In this document: positions 10,206 through 22,580 of the stretch, piece after piece | Layout: each line of letters opens with the position of its first letter | Numbering within the stretch: position 1 is the stretch's first letter | DNA from: Perkinsus olseni | Lineage: Eukaryota > Perkinsozoa > Perkinsida > Perkinsidae | Length of the DNA: 51,857 bases | Assembly: GCA_013115135.1 (NCBI GenBank) | Contig: JABANP010000387.1 | Location: forward strand, 1-51,857 | Reading direction: 5' to 3' | Position numbers and translations under genes: made by a program | Notes under the pieces: model-generated | Told to the model about the DNA's origin: nothing | What the model saw: only the letters and a program-made list of their open reading frames with translations | Databases searched by the model: none

Positions 10206-11435
10206 CTAGTCGTTGAACTCCATTAGCTGGGCGCCGTAGTTCTCCATGATGTTGTGATACATCGCCTCGCCAGTGTCCACCTCACCACCATGCTGGTCGA
10301 ACGTACTCAAGAGAATCTGAAACGGCCCAGAGTGACGACCGTGAGATACCGCACCGTCAAGAATCCGAAAAGATATTTTCTTAACGGAGATGCATCTATG
10401 AGTGCTCGCTCACGATTTCTCATTCCGAGCAATGAGGAGTCCACTCGAGTCAAACATGACGTTGCGCTCACACGCCAGGAATACCACCGAGAGAAGGATG
10501 CTGTCGAATTTTCACGATTGCCGGTGAGTACGTAAGTGCTCTTCCCTGGGCCGACCTCCTCCGGCCACGGCGCATTCAGCCATCGCCAGGACCCCGCTCT
10601 GAGCTCGCCGTGGAGCTGGCCAGGCGCCCACCGAGCGCAGCCATCGAATATGATTGCACGCGCTCCTTCCTCATCGTGTTGATCCTGCTGCTGCTGCTGG
10701 GCGATTGCAGCGAGGACAGCAGGGAGCTCTCCGCCGAGGTACACAACATTGCCTTGGTCTTGCGAAAGAAGCACTCGAGCCCCCACAACACCTCGCGCCT
10801 TGTGCATTATCTGACATCCTGATATCACAACTACCACCTCAATGAAGACAGGCGGGACCGGTGACTCTCAGATCTCGGGTAGACTCACCCGTCGCTCCTC
10901 GTTGATGCGCACTGGCCCTCCCGGAACTGTTAGCAACTCCCCAGGAAGCACAACTCCATCGTCTTGAGAGGCAGCAACCATCGACCTCGCCACTGGCTTA
11001 TTCAGAATCAGTGCTAGTGAGCCGAGATGGTCGTGCTCCAGGACGAGCGTGACGCTCCGAAAGAAAATGGACCCGGGCCCGACTGCCAACGAAGCAACAG
11101 GCTCCACCACAAATCGGGAGCTCAGCGCTCGATACCCCAGTCAATCATGATCTCTGAGTGCTTAATGGCACACCATTCGCGCTAGAAATGCTCGACAGGT
11201 GGATTGCAAGTCAATAGGGCAGTCCAGCGATCCAGAGCGCACACTGGCTGACTCACTTATGTTGTCGTTGGCGATGAGCAGGGCTCCCTTGTGAAAGTTG
11301 GCCACCGGGGCACCGTGACGTATGAGGGCTACTCGGAAACCACCATCGTCGTCGTGCGTGACTACTGGGCGGATGCCGAGTGAGTGCAGGGAAGCACAAA
11401 CGGCTATTGCCATCGCTGCACATAGTATAGGACAC
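10206..11435 (-). CDS. AlgH/YqgE (UPF0301)-like domain, probably the 3' part of a RING-CH fusion gene
   Basis: AlgH/YqgE/DUF179 is a bacterial and plastid family of unclear biochemical role. Predicted exons: 11257-11435 (GALLIAND, the usual G-LLIA start), 10889-11127 (SIFFRSVTLVLEHDHLGSLA, LILNKP and VPGGPVRI, the core motifs), about 10550-10810 (GCARWAPGQLHGELRAGSW, matching the G-x-x-W-x-x-GQL-E motif), and a last exon ending at 10206 (EAMYHNIMENYGAQL). Phases agree through the first three exons; the last junction is uncertain, with an intron of about 300 nt. The exon at 11257-11435 opens in phase with the preceding RING-CH exon. It also has an internal in-frame ATG (MAIAVCASLHSLGI), so a separate AlgH gene starting there with a hydrophobic leader is the alternative. 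Confidence 0.78.
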
Positions 11436-11494
11436 CTGAGGAAGGCGGAGACGCGACCTACCACTGCCATCCACGATGGGATGGAGGAACTCAC

Positions 11495-12104
11495 CTGTAC
11501 GCCAGCACAAGCATCACAGCCACGACAGCTACGATGATCAGGGACCGATTCAAGAATATCGCGAAGGTGATGGTGACTAATGTCAACATCATGTCCTTCA
11601 CCAGCGCCCACAGTCTCTCCAGCAATGGCCGCTCGGGAGGATCCAGAGCGAACCTCCCCTGAATAGCAGGCGGACCTCAGAAGCACGTCCGCAAGATGTT
11701 CACTACCTGACACACGCTGCAAGTCGTCGCTTTCTCACTGGCGAAGTCACCGGCACCGATAACTTGCATTGCCCGCTGCCAGCGTTGTAGACAGGATACA
11801 TGCACCCACTGAGAATGCAACCACAGACTGGGCGGCACAGTATTGCCAACCTCATAGACGCGGTGAATATCGATGGTGCAGACGCACTCCTACGAACCTT
11901 CTGGGATCCCTTGCACATACAAGGGGCGATCAGCTCATTGCCTTTGGTCTCTCCAGGACTGAAGCATATCCGACAGAGCAGCTCCGTGGACTCGTCGCTG
12001 CTGCTGATGTCACTTTCCGCTCGAACAGCGGTACCACGGCTTCCCTGCTCGTCCACGTCGTTGCGCTCGGATCCACCGCGGTGTTTCAGGGATGAATGGC
12101 TCAT
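11495..12104 (-). CDS. RING-CH (MARCH-type) E3 ligase domain with membrane segment, copy 1
   Basis: RING-CH proteins are membrane-bound ubiquitin ligases. Exon 1 (11898-12104) starts at MSHSSLKHRGGSE and carries CRICFSPGETKGNELIAPCM followed by CKGSQ. Exon 2 (11707-11808) carries WVHVSCLQRWQR and the last pair CSVCQ, completing the C4HC3 pattern. Exon 3 (11495-11658) encodes FALDPPERPLLERLW and about 45 hydrophobic residues that can span the membrane once or twice. Introns are GT-AG and phases match. At 11495 the next intron begins with GTGAGT. Splicing leads in frame into the AlgH exons; without splicing, a stop codon follows at once. The upstream paralogue (12208-13620) instead continues into further hydrophobic exons, so the two copies differ after the shared RING-CH part. 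Confidence 0.85.
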
Positions 12105-12207
12105 GATAATAACAGAACTAACAGGGTGAACCCGTGCAGGCTCGACCTGACTAGAGCACCCCAAGGAGTCTACGCATCGACTTCGAGATGCGAGGCACCG
12201 CGGCCAT

Positions 12208-13620
12208 TCAGCCGCTGCGAGTATACAGCGTCCTCATAAGGACGAGTGGAACTTCGATGAGGCGGACGAAAAACGCATACTGGTGGAAGGAATAGAATGC
12301 CAGCACGGCGCTCATGGAGTATGCTGCCATCAACGCAACAGGTGTCGCGAGCACTGGTGATAAAAAGGAGGAAATAGGAGAAATGATACCTCAATCATTA
12401 CGCGCTTCAGCGCACTGCGGTCCCGCGCAGCACAGGGAGAACCGGAAAAAGCGAGCCGACGCATGATGAGAGCTCTGTAGCGATAGAGTACGAAATACCA
12501 GTCAGAGAGAGACGGTGGACCATCACAGAAGCGAATCGGGCGCAATGGTTCAAGCAGTTCGAAAAGTTCGAGAAATTCCACCACCCTGAGTATCCGAGGA
12601 CCTCCAAAAACAGCGATGAGATGATGCATATATGATGCTGAGGGAGACGGCACATGATGGCGAGATTGGGCCGGGAGAGAATGGTCCAAACAGTTTGAAT
12701 GGTCGTGAGCGAAGAATCCGGGCACTCTGAGAATCCGATCATGTCTGGAGAGTGAATAGCGCAGGTATGTGGTGATCAGGGACGGACAAGGCCATCATGC
12801 CCATTAAGAAACCCCGATGCAGAGAGGCTCCACAGGAGCCACCATAATCATCGCATCACGTCGCATGGTTCACATGCAACTACGGCCTGATAATAGGACG
12901 GTGTGAGGGAGCGCAGAAACCCTTTGCAATAGCGAAATAGTGAAACGCTCGTTAGTTGAGGACATCTGAAAGTGGAGAAACTCGCCGCAAGGCACGAGAC
13001 TGGCAACGCCGGAGCTCACCTATGAGCCAGCACGAGCACGCAAAAACTAGGACGATCAAGGACACATGCAGCACCACTGCCGAGATAGCCGCTAACCAGG
13101 TGAACAGGATGCCCTTCAGCGGCATCCACAGCCTGTCCAGATAAGGCCGCTCAGGAGGGGCCAGAGCGAGTTTCCCCTGAGATGTAAACAAAATTGAGAA
13201 ACTCCAATACCATCACGACGACTACCTGGCACACGTTGCAGGTCGTCGCTTTCTCGCTGGCGAGGCCTCCACTTCCGCCGATTATCTGCATTGCCCGCTG
13301 CCAATTTTGAAGACATGATACATGTACCCTCTGAGAATGCAACCACAGACTGGGCGGTACAGTATTGGCGATGTGAACAACGCGGGGGAAGTCAAGAGAC
13401 TCCAACGAACCTTTTGAGTTCCCTTGCACATACAAGGGGCGATCAGCTCATTCCCTTTTGTCTCCTCAGAGCCGAAGCATATCCGACAGATCAACTCGAA
13501 CTCGCACTCCTCGATGCTGCTCGATTTACTGTCTGCCCAAAGAGCCGTCCCACGGCTCCCCAGCTCCTCTCTGGCGTTACGTTGGGTAAGAACTCTGTCC
13601 TTGGCAATCGAATGGTTCAT
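12208..13620 (-). CDS. RING-CH (MARCH-type) membrane E3 ligase, copy 2
   Basis: Tandem paralogue of the 12.1-kb copy, starting at an equivalent ATG (MNHSIAKDRV). Exons 13411-13620, 13226-13330 and 13020-13176 give CRICFGSEETKGNELIAPCM, CKGTQ, RVHVSCLQNWQR and CNVCQ, then GKLALAPPERPYLDRLW and a membrane segment. The ends of exons 1-3 are supported by matching phases and by the same borders in copy 1. Later exons are less certain: a frame near 12395-12600 (FCDGPPSLSDWYFVLYRYR) and a last hydrophobic exon (AAYSMSAVLAFYSFHQYAFF) ending at 12208. The overall plan, an N-terminal RING-CH with several C-terminal membrane spans, fits the MARCH family. No AlgH motifs are present in this copy. Confidence 0.75.
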
Positions 13621-13887
13621 AAGAACAACAACAGAACTACAATGCGGGGCCTACCAATAAGTGGCTGCATCAGATTCGTCAACCTGGAATACTTCAGACG
13701 TGGACGAGGGCCATCTGTCCACCATGTATCAGCCATACGTTGATTCCCAGCCTGCGCAACAGCCAGTTTGGCATTGCAGAAAATAATCATCCCTAATTTT
13801 ACCAAAATCAAGGGCCCACAGGGTAACCCGGAATGGCATACGCCACTCGTCAGCCTCGGCAGAGGAAGTCGAGCCCAATACAATCGG
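13621..13887. other. spacer between RING-CH copy 2 and PIEZO
   Basis: 267 bases between the start of RING-CH copy 2 and the PIEZO stop codon, both on the minus strand. No coding pattern stands out. It should hold the PIEZO 3' UTR and the RING-CH promoter. Confidence 0.5.
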
Positions 13888-16800
13888 TCAAACGTTGGCA
13901 GCCGGAAGGATAGCGCCATCTCGATCACCTCCCTCGGCCGAGCCCCCTTCAGACTGCTGTGGTCTAGCCCGGCGCCTTACGGCTGCATGAGCCGAACTCT
14001 GCTTGCTCACTAGGACGTCAGGCATCTGACTTGTACTGCCCGTCACGGACATTAATTTAGCAGGAGAACGGTAGAGAGTGACCACTTCGTAGTACAGGAC
14101 TCTCTCGGCCTCCAGGGAGTGCCTCATCCGGGCAATTTGAACTCCTTGGCAGAGTTGAAGGGGATACGTGACGGACGGCAGCTCTTCGAACATTATACGT
14201 TTGCTGCTGTCCTGAATGACTAGCCTGAAGAATCGGCCAATAGTGAGCACCACACCCAAGTAGAGACCGATCACGCTGAGACTCGACGACGCCGATGCAC
14301 CTCCTCCAGCGCTCGGTGGCACTGCTCTCTCACTGACCAACGCCAGTGTAGGGTTGTCCGCCATAGCCCACCACACCTGAGAGTCCTCCTTCTCAACCTT
14401 GAGCGACACATTGTTGAACTGACGGAACGACCCCGGAGGGTTCGCCCATGGACCGTTCAAGTACAAGGCCCTCGGGATGAGGCCTTCAATATGCAGTTGA
14501 CTGCCGTTGACCAAGGACATCGCATCCAAGAGCTGCTGCGCAGGTTGGACCGACTGCACACAGTGGTAGCCAGAGGACCTCACACTGCCAGGCTGGGAGT
14601 GACCGAACTCCCAGGTCACGCAAAAGGTAGCATTGACCTCGCCTCCCGGGGTCTGGTTGGCCTGAATATAGTCTCTGATTTGCCGGCGTAGTGGAGGGCT
14701 TGGCTGCCATAGCACATCGGCCGCCTTTGGGAGAGTAGCATTTTGGAGGTCAGCGCTATGCATTGCCGTGTAGGACACCAGCTCCTCAGGCATCAGAGGG
14801 TACTCAGACGACTGTGGGACACGAAGGCCGACGTGATCGGTCTTCCACACGGGAATGGACAGTTCCCCTACCTTCAAAGAGATGGCCATGGACGCGCTGG
14901 TGACCATGTTGGACTCCCTCAACAAGTTCAGGCCCGAGAAGAACGTCAGTGGGCCGGTGATAACGAAGACCAGGAAGGCGAGGACGCTGCCTCCTAGCAA
15001 GAAGCGGTACTTGGGACTCGTCTGCCGCTCAATCGCAGCTCGACCAGCGATGTCGTAGTGGACTAAGTAGAGATTCTGCCAGGCATCCTCCAGCTTGAAC
15101 CACATGAACAGCGACAGCGCCGTCCCTCTCGAGCTAGCAAAGTCGCAGATGACTCTGAGCTCGTCCAGGAAGGGGATGACCCGATAGACGCGGTAGGTGT
15201 AGTAGGAGAACCAGGCACCATTGCTCGGGGGGATGGGCTTGGTCGGGTCATTAGGGTCCCTCGTCGGCGGGATTGACCCCAACCACACCAGGCCAGGGTG
15301 CGACACTCTGATCGCGAAGTGCAGCTGGATGCCAGTAAGCACCAGGTAGCAGGTGAAGGGTATCACAACCCTCAATGGGACTGTGCGGATGTAGACACAA
15401 CCGGCCAGCATCAGGACAACCTGCGCCCAAAGGATGAGCTTCTCGGTGAGGACATGGCGGCCAAAACTGTAGCCATCCACTGAGGTCGACAGCCGCGAGT
15501 AGATATAGCGATCGACCAGCACGCGGACAATCAGGCCAACTATCGCGAGAACTTGGACAGTTGAAAATCGGTTGTTCCTCACACTCTCTGCGAAGCCCGT
15601 CTCGAGCTTATCAGTGGAAGCTGACGAGATTGCCGACCAGTCGAAAATGATGAGGAATATCACCACAAGGCTGAAGGCGAAACGTGGAATAAACAAGTCC
15701 AAGGACGGCCTCCGTAGTGATACCGCGTGGCCGCTAGCTCCCTCGGAATCTTGCTCGCTGCTCTCTGGCCGACCTTCGGCGTCCTCGGGTCTTCGCAGTA
15801 TCACCTTCGCCTGGGCCGGAGTCATGTCCGCACCACGACCGGACAGCCGCTTGTGGATGAGATGCAGCACCACGAGCAATATGATGCCAAGATCCCACCC
15901 GACATAGCTGAGCAAGGCAGCGTCCTCATAGTCGGAGACTTTGAACAGACCCAGACGAGACAACGGGGTTACAACGCCGTAGGTGGGGGGACACTCCCAA
16001 CGACTCTCGACGATAGAGGGAACGTAACCGTCCGTGTCGCACACGTGAGGCATCTGCATCACCAGCTTGAGTGAGAGGCTACCCAGGCTACAAAGGCCAA
16101 CCACGATCCACGGCGTAGCGGTGAGGAACGGGTAGGCCGCAGGGATGAGCCAACAAAGCATGATGCCTAGGGGGATGACCGAGAGAATAGATGCATCATA
16201 GGCCACTGCCTGGGAGAAGAGGGCGATGGCAACCCATATGGCTGTGTGGGACAAGAGGAACTGCAGAGTAGAGGGCAACTTGGCAGACACCGGGTGGGCC
16301 TTCAGAGCGGGGTCAATGACGTTGTAGTTGAAGCTGTGGAGAAGGGAACTGATGATGTTGACCCTTTTGTGGCGTCTCCCTCCCTGACTGCCATCCACGC
16401 TGGCCCGAGGCAGATTTACATTCTGGCCGCCGAGGACCATAGTAACACCGTCAATCACAGCATCGGTTGTCTGGGCCACCGCGCCAGTGACATTCTCAGC
16501 AGCCATGATAGACCGGCGGCTACGATGGGCAGCTTCTGTACTTGAGCTGCTTGGGGTCACTTGGCCACTAGGCTGCCCAGCTGACTGTGCCTGGTTGTTG
16601 CCCGCCAGCTCCTCCTTCGCCTTAGCGAGGATGTCGTCTCGCTTCTCTTGGATCTCAGCCTCCGAGCTGCCTGTGACCACTAGGCGCTTGAGCACCGTGC
16701 TGATGATGAACTCTGCGGGAGTGTCATTTGGCAGTGCCTCGCTGACTTCGGTCAAGTCAGCCTTCACTTGAACCACCGACATCCCCAAGTACAGGGCGAT

Positions 16801-19800
16801 CTCCTCAATCTGGTCGTCGTCGATAGCCCCTTGTCCCTCCGTGAATTTCTCAGCCAAGCCCGATATCTTCTCGGCATCCTGAGTGGCACTCCTCTCAGGC
16901 ATGCGACGGCTCTGGGCCTCCTCCCCTCCATGGTCCTCGGCCGTGTCCATCGTCCCCGCAACCGCCACAATGCGATTGAGACGCCTCAGAAGGGTGTCCA
17001 GATTCGCCTTGTGCTTGCGCTCATCCGCCTGGCACCTCCTGAGGAGCACTCGACGGACCCAACTGTCCGCTATGGTCGAGCTGTCAGCGGCGAGGAAGTT
17101 GTCCGGGCTGCTGGGCCTCAGAGGTCTTGTGAGCAAGTACAGCATAGGAGCGCAGAGCTCATAGAGGGCCAACGAAGGTACTTCACCGAAGAGGAAGAGG
17201 GGCAGCCAGTCCTGCAAATAGAGCCAAAACTGAGACTTGTCAGGGACAAGGTTGAGGGGGATCTGTGAAAGGACGCAGAGGATGTAGTACGATGCGGACA
17301 CAATGAGAAGACAGCGTCTACTGATAGGTGCACGGCCGCTCTGAGGGATCTCTAGGAGCATTGCGAGCCCCAGTACCAGCATGAGGACCACGAATACTCC
17401 TATAGACCTTCGCCTGTCGAAGAGGAGCTCGACTGCCAGGAGGCAGGTGAACGCTATCACCAACTTAGTCGGAGTCAGCAGAGGCACGGGCTTCTCATGC
17501 AGCACTACCGATGCGAGAGCGAGGCCGACGTAGTTGGTCATCATAGCGATCGGGGCACTGGCCCAGCTCAAACCCAGCCACTGGTGGAACGGGGTAACCG
17601 GGAAGGGCCTATGCACGACTGACAGGACCATTGGTGTGACACAGAGCTCAAGCACTGATACACAAAGCAGCAAAATCGCTAACTTGTGAACAGCTTCGCT
17701 CCGTCGACGACTGAAGGAGAGCGGAAGGTAGGCGGAGATTGACCACACCGAGGGCCGCACCACAGCGACCACCAGTAGGATGAGCCTGTACGAGTCTGGC
17801 GAGGAGTAGTCGTTCGCGAGGGCCACAATACCATCACTAGCCTCAGTGAAGCCAGTGGGGGTGAGGGCTGCTACCAACACGCAGACTCCCAGAGGGTAAT
17901 AGTGGGCTATGACGCCGCTAAGAGGAGCCTTGCGGATGCCGTAGTTGGATACAGTCACCACCAGCGCATAGAGATGGATGATAGAGAATACTACAGCAAC
18001 TCTGCCCGGCTTCTGCAGGAACCTCGGCAAGGACACCGCGAGGACAGCGAAAACAGTGAGCACTAAGTTCTCTATAGGGAAGCTCTGGGGGTGGTCGAGT
18101 CCTCTGACGGTCGAGAAGTAGAACGTTGCAATTGGCGCCGTGGCTGCCACCAGCTTCTGCATGCCCTCGGACAAGGAGGGCGGCGATGGAATGGCGGGAG
18201 TGAACGCTACACTCTGGCTCGCTGTGAGGAACCACATCTGCCAACACAACTGTGCGGTCACTCGAGTGCTCTCTCCCTGCATCACGCCCAGAACGTAGTT
18301 CCCAACGGCGAAGGCGATAGCGAGGCCCGTGCCCCACCCTATGGCGCTGCGCAATGGCATGACCAGAGAGAGCAGAGATGCCAGACCAGCGCAGCCGGCC
18401 GTCATAGTAATGGTCAACACTCGCAAAGGGGCTGATGGCAGCAGCGGCAAAGCTGCATAGAGGAAAGCCATGAGCACAGCTGCCACCCCAGAAGCAAACA
18501 TACTGCCAGCTCTGGACTCCTGCTGACCCTGGGATACCAGGGTTACACGGTCCAATGCCCAGAGAACCGAGGCAGCCAAGAGGACCGGCACACAGCGGGC
18601 CCAGATGGCTGCTTGGAAATCTGCTAGGGACCCGCTATCGGCCGACAGTGTAGCAAATGAGACCAAGGCGCCGAGGACTGCCGAGTTGCAAATGACATAC
18701 TCGGAGGCGAAGGTTCGGCCGTACCGTATGCCAGCCAGCTGCCATATGAGAGTGCAGACGAAGAAGACTGATTGGCAAAGGCGGTCTACGCGAGAGGAGG
18801 TCACGACAGCCCTCAGCACGAGCCACCATAGCAAAAGTTGAAGTGCCAGTCTTATCGGCGACCCGAATGACATTGGAAGAAACCGGAGCGACGCCTGCGG
18901 GGCTCCGCTCCTCTCCAGCAGCTTCCTCGTTGTGCATACCAGAGCCGCGACTGCCGCCAGTGGCGAGAGCTCAACTGGTGTCACCCGGGGGACAGCTGAG
19001 ACAAGGACAACTGGGAACATCTGTGGCAGCGGGGAGACCGCCACTAAGTACAGGGCCGGCACGAGGTAGTGGCACTTCTTTCGTAGTGGGGGAGCCAGTA
19101 ATACCGCCATAAGCATCAGAAACGCCACGGGGGTGGCGAGGGTGATGATGCAGAGAGTAACCAGCGGGAGATAGAGAACTCTAGTGAGGATCTCCAGCAC
19201 TGGCAGGGAAGCCTTCAAGGCTCCGCCAACCATCGACTCCGCACCACCGCTGTCCTCCAAGAGAGCAGCATCATAGCCAACCACCGAGGTCGCCATGGGG
19301 GAGTCCACAATCGGGACTAGGAGGCCGTAGATGATGCTTATCCAGAGCAGGGATATAGCATCACCGTAAGGCATCCGGACTAGCAGGTGGGCCAGGACTG
19401 CCACTCGCGAGTCGTAGGCTATCAAGTCACTCTGGTGAGATACTTGCAGGGACATCGCACAGACAAGGATCGGGTAGATGACCATAGAGAGCATGAACTC
19501 TCCTTTGGCAGACTCCTCGACCCTGAAAGTTGCCACCTGGACCAAGAAGCCTACGAAGCGGTAGAGAGCAGCCATTCCTCCGTCAGGGAGCTCGGATAAG
19601 CGAAGGGGCGTCGGAGCATCCACGGCCCAGTCAAAGCAGTGGCCGCGGTAAGGACCACCGCTGCAATACGAGACACCCACATGACTCCACCAGTGAACGG
19701 GCTTATCACCCAGGCGGGCAGCGATATGCCAGCGATATCATGGAGAATGACCAACACGAGCAGGGCCAAGGCGGCGACCAGGAGGCTTGCTGCGATGAAC

Positions 19801-19994
19801 ACAAACTTCCTGGCATCCTCTCGTTGCTCCGTAGCAAAGCGACCTCGGAAGGTCATATATACTACCGGCACCGCCACAACAGCGCCCACCAGTGGCGAGA
19901 CACCTCCGGCTAACAGAAGAGAATGGGCCAGAAGGACGAACCAGGCCGAGCGTATTCCCAGAGACACAAGACTGCGCACGAAGGGCCTGGACAT
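13888..19994 (-). CDS. PIEZO: PIEZO mechanosensitive ion channel
   Basis: PIEZO proteins are large trimeric, stretch-gated cation channels. One uninterrupted frame covers 13888-19680 (about 1,930 codons) and a second, shifted by one, covers the 5' end from 19551 upward; one short intron near 19590-19680 probably joins them (GTGGGT and other donors available). The product of about 2,030-2,080 aa has many hydrophobic segments. The C-terminal signature is clear: the anchor-like FLDELRVICDF and FKLEDAWQNLYLVHYDIAGR, the outer-helix region GPLTFFSGLNLLRESN, then inner-helix and C-terminal parts GLYLGVVLTIGRFFRL, RIMFEELPSV and VVTLYRSPAKL. An extracellular cap-like region with several N-x-S/T sites lies between. 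The ATG at 19994 is the first in the upstream frame; open frame continues to 20162 with a proline-rich stretch. A single near-complete exon is unusual beside its intron-rich neighbours. Confidence 0.92.
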
Positions 19995-20328
19995 CGGCTC
20001 CGTCAGAGGCGAGGGCGTCGCCGGCAAAGACTGTGCTGCTCCCTGGGCACTTGTCGGATCAGCGGCTACCGGTGGTTGCTGTAGCCCCTGGGAGATCGAC
20101 GGCGGCGGGGGTGGAAGTGTGTTGCTAATATTGTGGAAAATATACTGAGAACATCGGGACACAATACACCCCTGTGGCCATTGAGAACTAGACGACGTGC
20201 CGTTTCACAGAAACATGATGCCATCGTAACAGCAGAACTCATTTGCCCTTGATAATTTGACGATATGCTAAGGTAAGCCTCTCCCGCATATTCTGATCTA
20301 TGTGTGGCCCGGGCCCGCTCGATGCATC

Positions 20329-20938
20329 TCAACATGTTTGACCAACTAAAAGCACCGCCGTGGGGCAAGAACGGCGGAAGCAGTCCACTACTACCTGAAG
20401 GCTCCGGTACCAGCCTAGGCCTGAGTTCCGCTTAACTTCCATTCGGAACTGCTTCTTCACATCCAATAGCATCCCCTGCTGTTCCTCTAACCTCCGCTGG
20501 GCTACTCCCGCCCGCCGCGCCTCAATACGAGCTTGCCTAGAGGCTTTCTGTCCACAAAGCAACAAGATGGACAAGCGATAATTCACCATACCACCAGCAG
20601 ATTGGAACGGTCGAAAAATTCACCCTCCGTGAAACTATATTCTGGGTATTCCAACGCTCGCGGGGCTACTTTAGGTTCACGACGTACGGGCTGCGATTGC
20701 GGGCTAAGAATGAGCCCTTCACTACCTTCCTCGTCCCGAAAACCCGTATCGGCTTGACCTTGAAGTACGAGGCGGCAGTGCGGATGGACCCCAGCGGCCG
20801 CCACAGCAGCCCTCCCGAAAAATACGGATGCCAACCACCGAGACTTTGCAATAACATCACCAATGCCCAGCAACTGTAAAATCTACGTTCCTCTCCGCAG
20901 AACGGGAACACCCACCTCTTCAAGCATGAATTAAACAC
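20329..20938 (-). CDS. small uncharacterised protein, 2-3 exons
   Basis: Two overlapping frames at 20583-20938 look coding. One starts MLLQSLGGWHPYFSGGLLW and is basic (KVKPIRVFGTRKVVKGSF); the other runs LEYPEYSFTEGEFFDRSNLL. An intron of about 45 nt (GTATGG...GACAG) near 20540-20590 leads to a final exon rich in Arg, Glu and Gln (ASRQARIEARRAGVAQRRLE). The basic, hydrophobic start would fit a mitochondrial protein, but no family is recognised. The exact joining of the first two frames is unclear. Confidence 0.4.
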
Positions 20939-21157
20939 TAGGCAACACAGTAGCTTCCTTCCTCAAATCGACAAGGGTCTCATTACTATCCACATGACAT
21001 GAGAAGTCTATTGAACGACGAGCCAAGTCGGCCCTACGCCTCGGCGAGGGTTTCGGTATCGCTGACATCATACCACTTGTGGAAGTGCCATCCGCCATAG
21101 TATCTGCAATGAAGCGAAAACAAATCGGAGGAGCTTCTCGCATGCAATGATCCCGGC

Positions 21158-22580
21158 CTACTTCACCATCATGATCATAACGCCGATATAGCTGATGAAG
21201 GATACAAGAAGGTAGGTAGCAGATCCCAACACCCGCCACTGAGCCGCGCCGTACCAGGGGGAGCCGTACTCTCGGAAAAAGTCCGTGAAGCCTGAAATGA
21301 CAATTCAACGACCCATCGTCGTTATAGAGGAGAGAGGCTGAAAGGCCCTGCTTACTTTGGAAGCACCCACAAAGTACCGCAGAGGGTTGAACCGCCGCTA
21401 AGCCGAAGCCGAGGCTCTCATTGACACATGCCTCGCACTTGCCAGATGGACGCTTCAACTTCCCGTGTAGTAGCCCTGTGCTGCCACAAACTTCGTTGAG
21501 AGACTTCTCGACCATCGCCGCGTCGACTTGACCAGTGGACCCAGCCTTCACCGCCGACGTGCAAGATATCTACGAGAGCAATTACTGAAGGGCCTGAGGG
21601 TAAGGTACTACTCACGTCTTGCCCGAGTGAGACGTCGCCCGAGCAGGCGGAATTGAGGGCATTGCCGGTACCAAGTTGGCAGGCAAATTCATTCCACATG
21701 CAATTGAACTCCTTAGCGGAAGCACCGGGGTCCTTGAAAGTGAAGGAAGGGTTAGCGTCCATGTAGTCGCTGAGCTCAACTTGCTTGAAGGTAACTGACC
21801 GAGGGGCAGAAGGCTTCTGAGTGGCGGCGGATCGGCAGCTCGGCTTACAAAGATTGTCGAGAGCAACGCCTGTGCTGAACATGAGGCAGAAGGTGGCGAC
21901 TTGGGTCAAGAACGATAGAAGCGCGAAAAACAAGAAAAGCGTTTTCCAAGTGTTGTAGCTGGACTTAACCGCCTTGGTGAAGATCCCTGAACAACGAGGG
22001 GGAATCAGCCGAGTAAGAGACGATCATGCTCACCAAGAGACACTATGGCTAAGCCTGCGGCGATCCACGAGCATATCTGGACGACTAGTATGCGAACGCT
22101 GTCTGCTGATGCGCCGAATTCCTGAGAAAAGCTCACGATTTTCGAGTCAGGAGGATCTTGGAAGTGGAAGAAAATTGGGACGAAGAGGCCTCAGGGAAGC
22201 AGCGGTGATCGGTTCACCTTCAATTCACTGGAAGTTGCACCAGAGAGAGGATGGGTAATCGAGAGGATCGCACTGGAAATGTTGATGGCGATGCCGAGCA
22301 GCAACGATGTGACCTGATGATGGTACGCTTAGTGATGGCGCTACTCCGTTACTCAGAGCAATAGCGCGACAAACGAACGGATATGCCATCAGCCAGTTCG
22401 AGCGTTCGACCGGCTGACGGTAGTCGTTCGCAAACGACTTAACATTAATTCCGATGTTCGGCGATAGTTCACTAACTGAGCTTGACAGAGTACTACCATC
22501 ATCCATCCGACAACGCCTTGAAGCCAGCACCGGCTGTGAAGGTCGGGGGCATCGGCCAGCTTAAGGCTGGCTGTATCCAT
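21158..22580 (-). CDS. multi-span (probably four-helix) membrane protein with Cys-rich loop, multi-exon
   Basis: Assembled from several exons. A possible first exon starts at ATG 22580 (MDTASLKLADAPDL). An exon near 22060-22140 encodes VRILVVQICSWIAAGLAIVS (span). An exon at about 21610-21990 encodes TLFLFFALLSFLTQVATFCL (span) followed by a loop with many cysteines. An exon near 21350-21550 continues the loop (CEACVNESLGFG). A last exon encodes FFREYGSPWYGAAQWRVLG and the span TYLLVSFISYIGVMIMMV, with the stop at 21158. Donors GTGAGC, GTGAGT and GTAAGC are visible at exon ends. The layout resembles tetraspanins, but the CCG motif is absent, so I assign no family. Confidence 0.6.

Noticed and set aside
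16700..16970. Segment of PIEZO resembling a small helical domain (DDQIEEIALYLGM)
   Set aside because: Considered as a UBA-like domain, but without a clear signature it is better treated as a cytoplasmic PIEZO loop.
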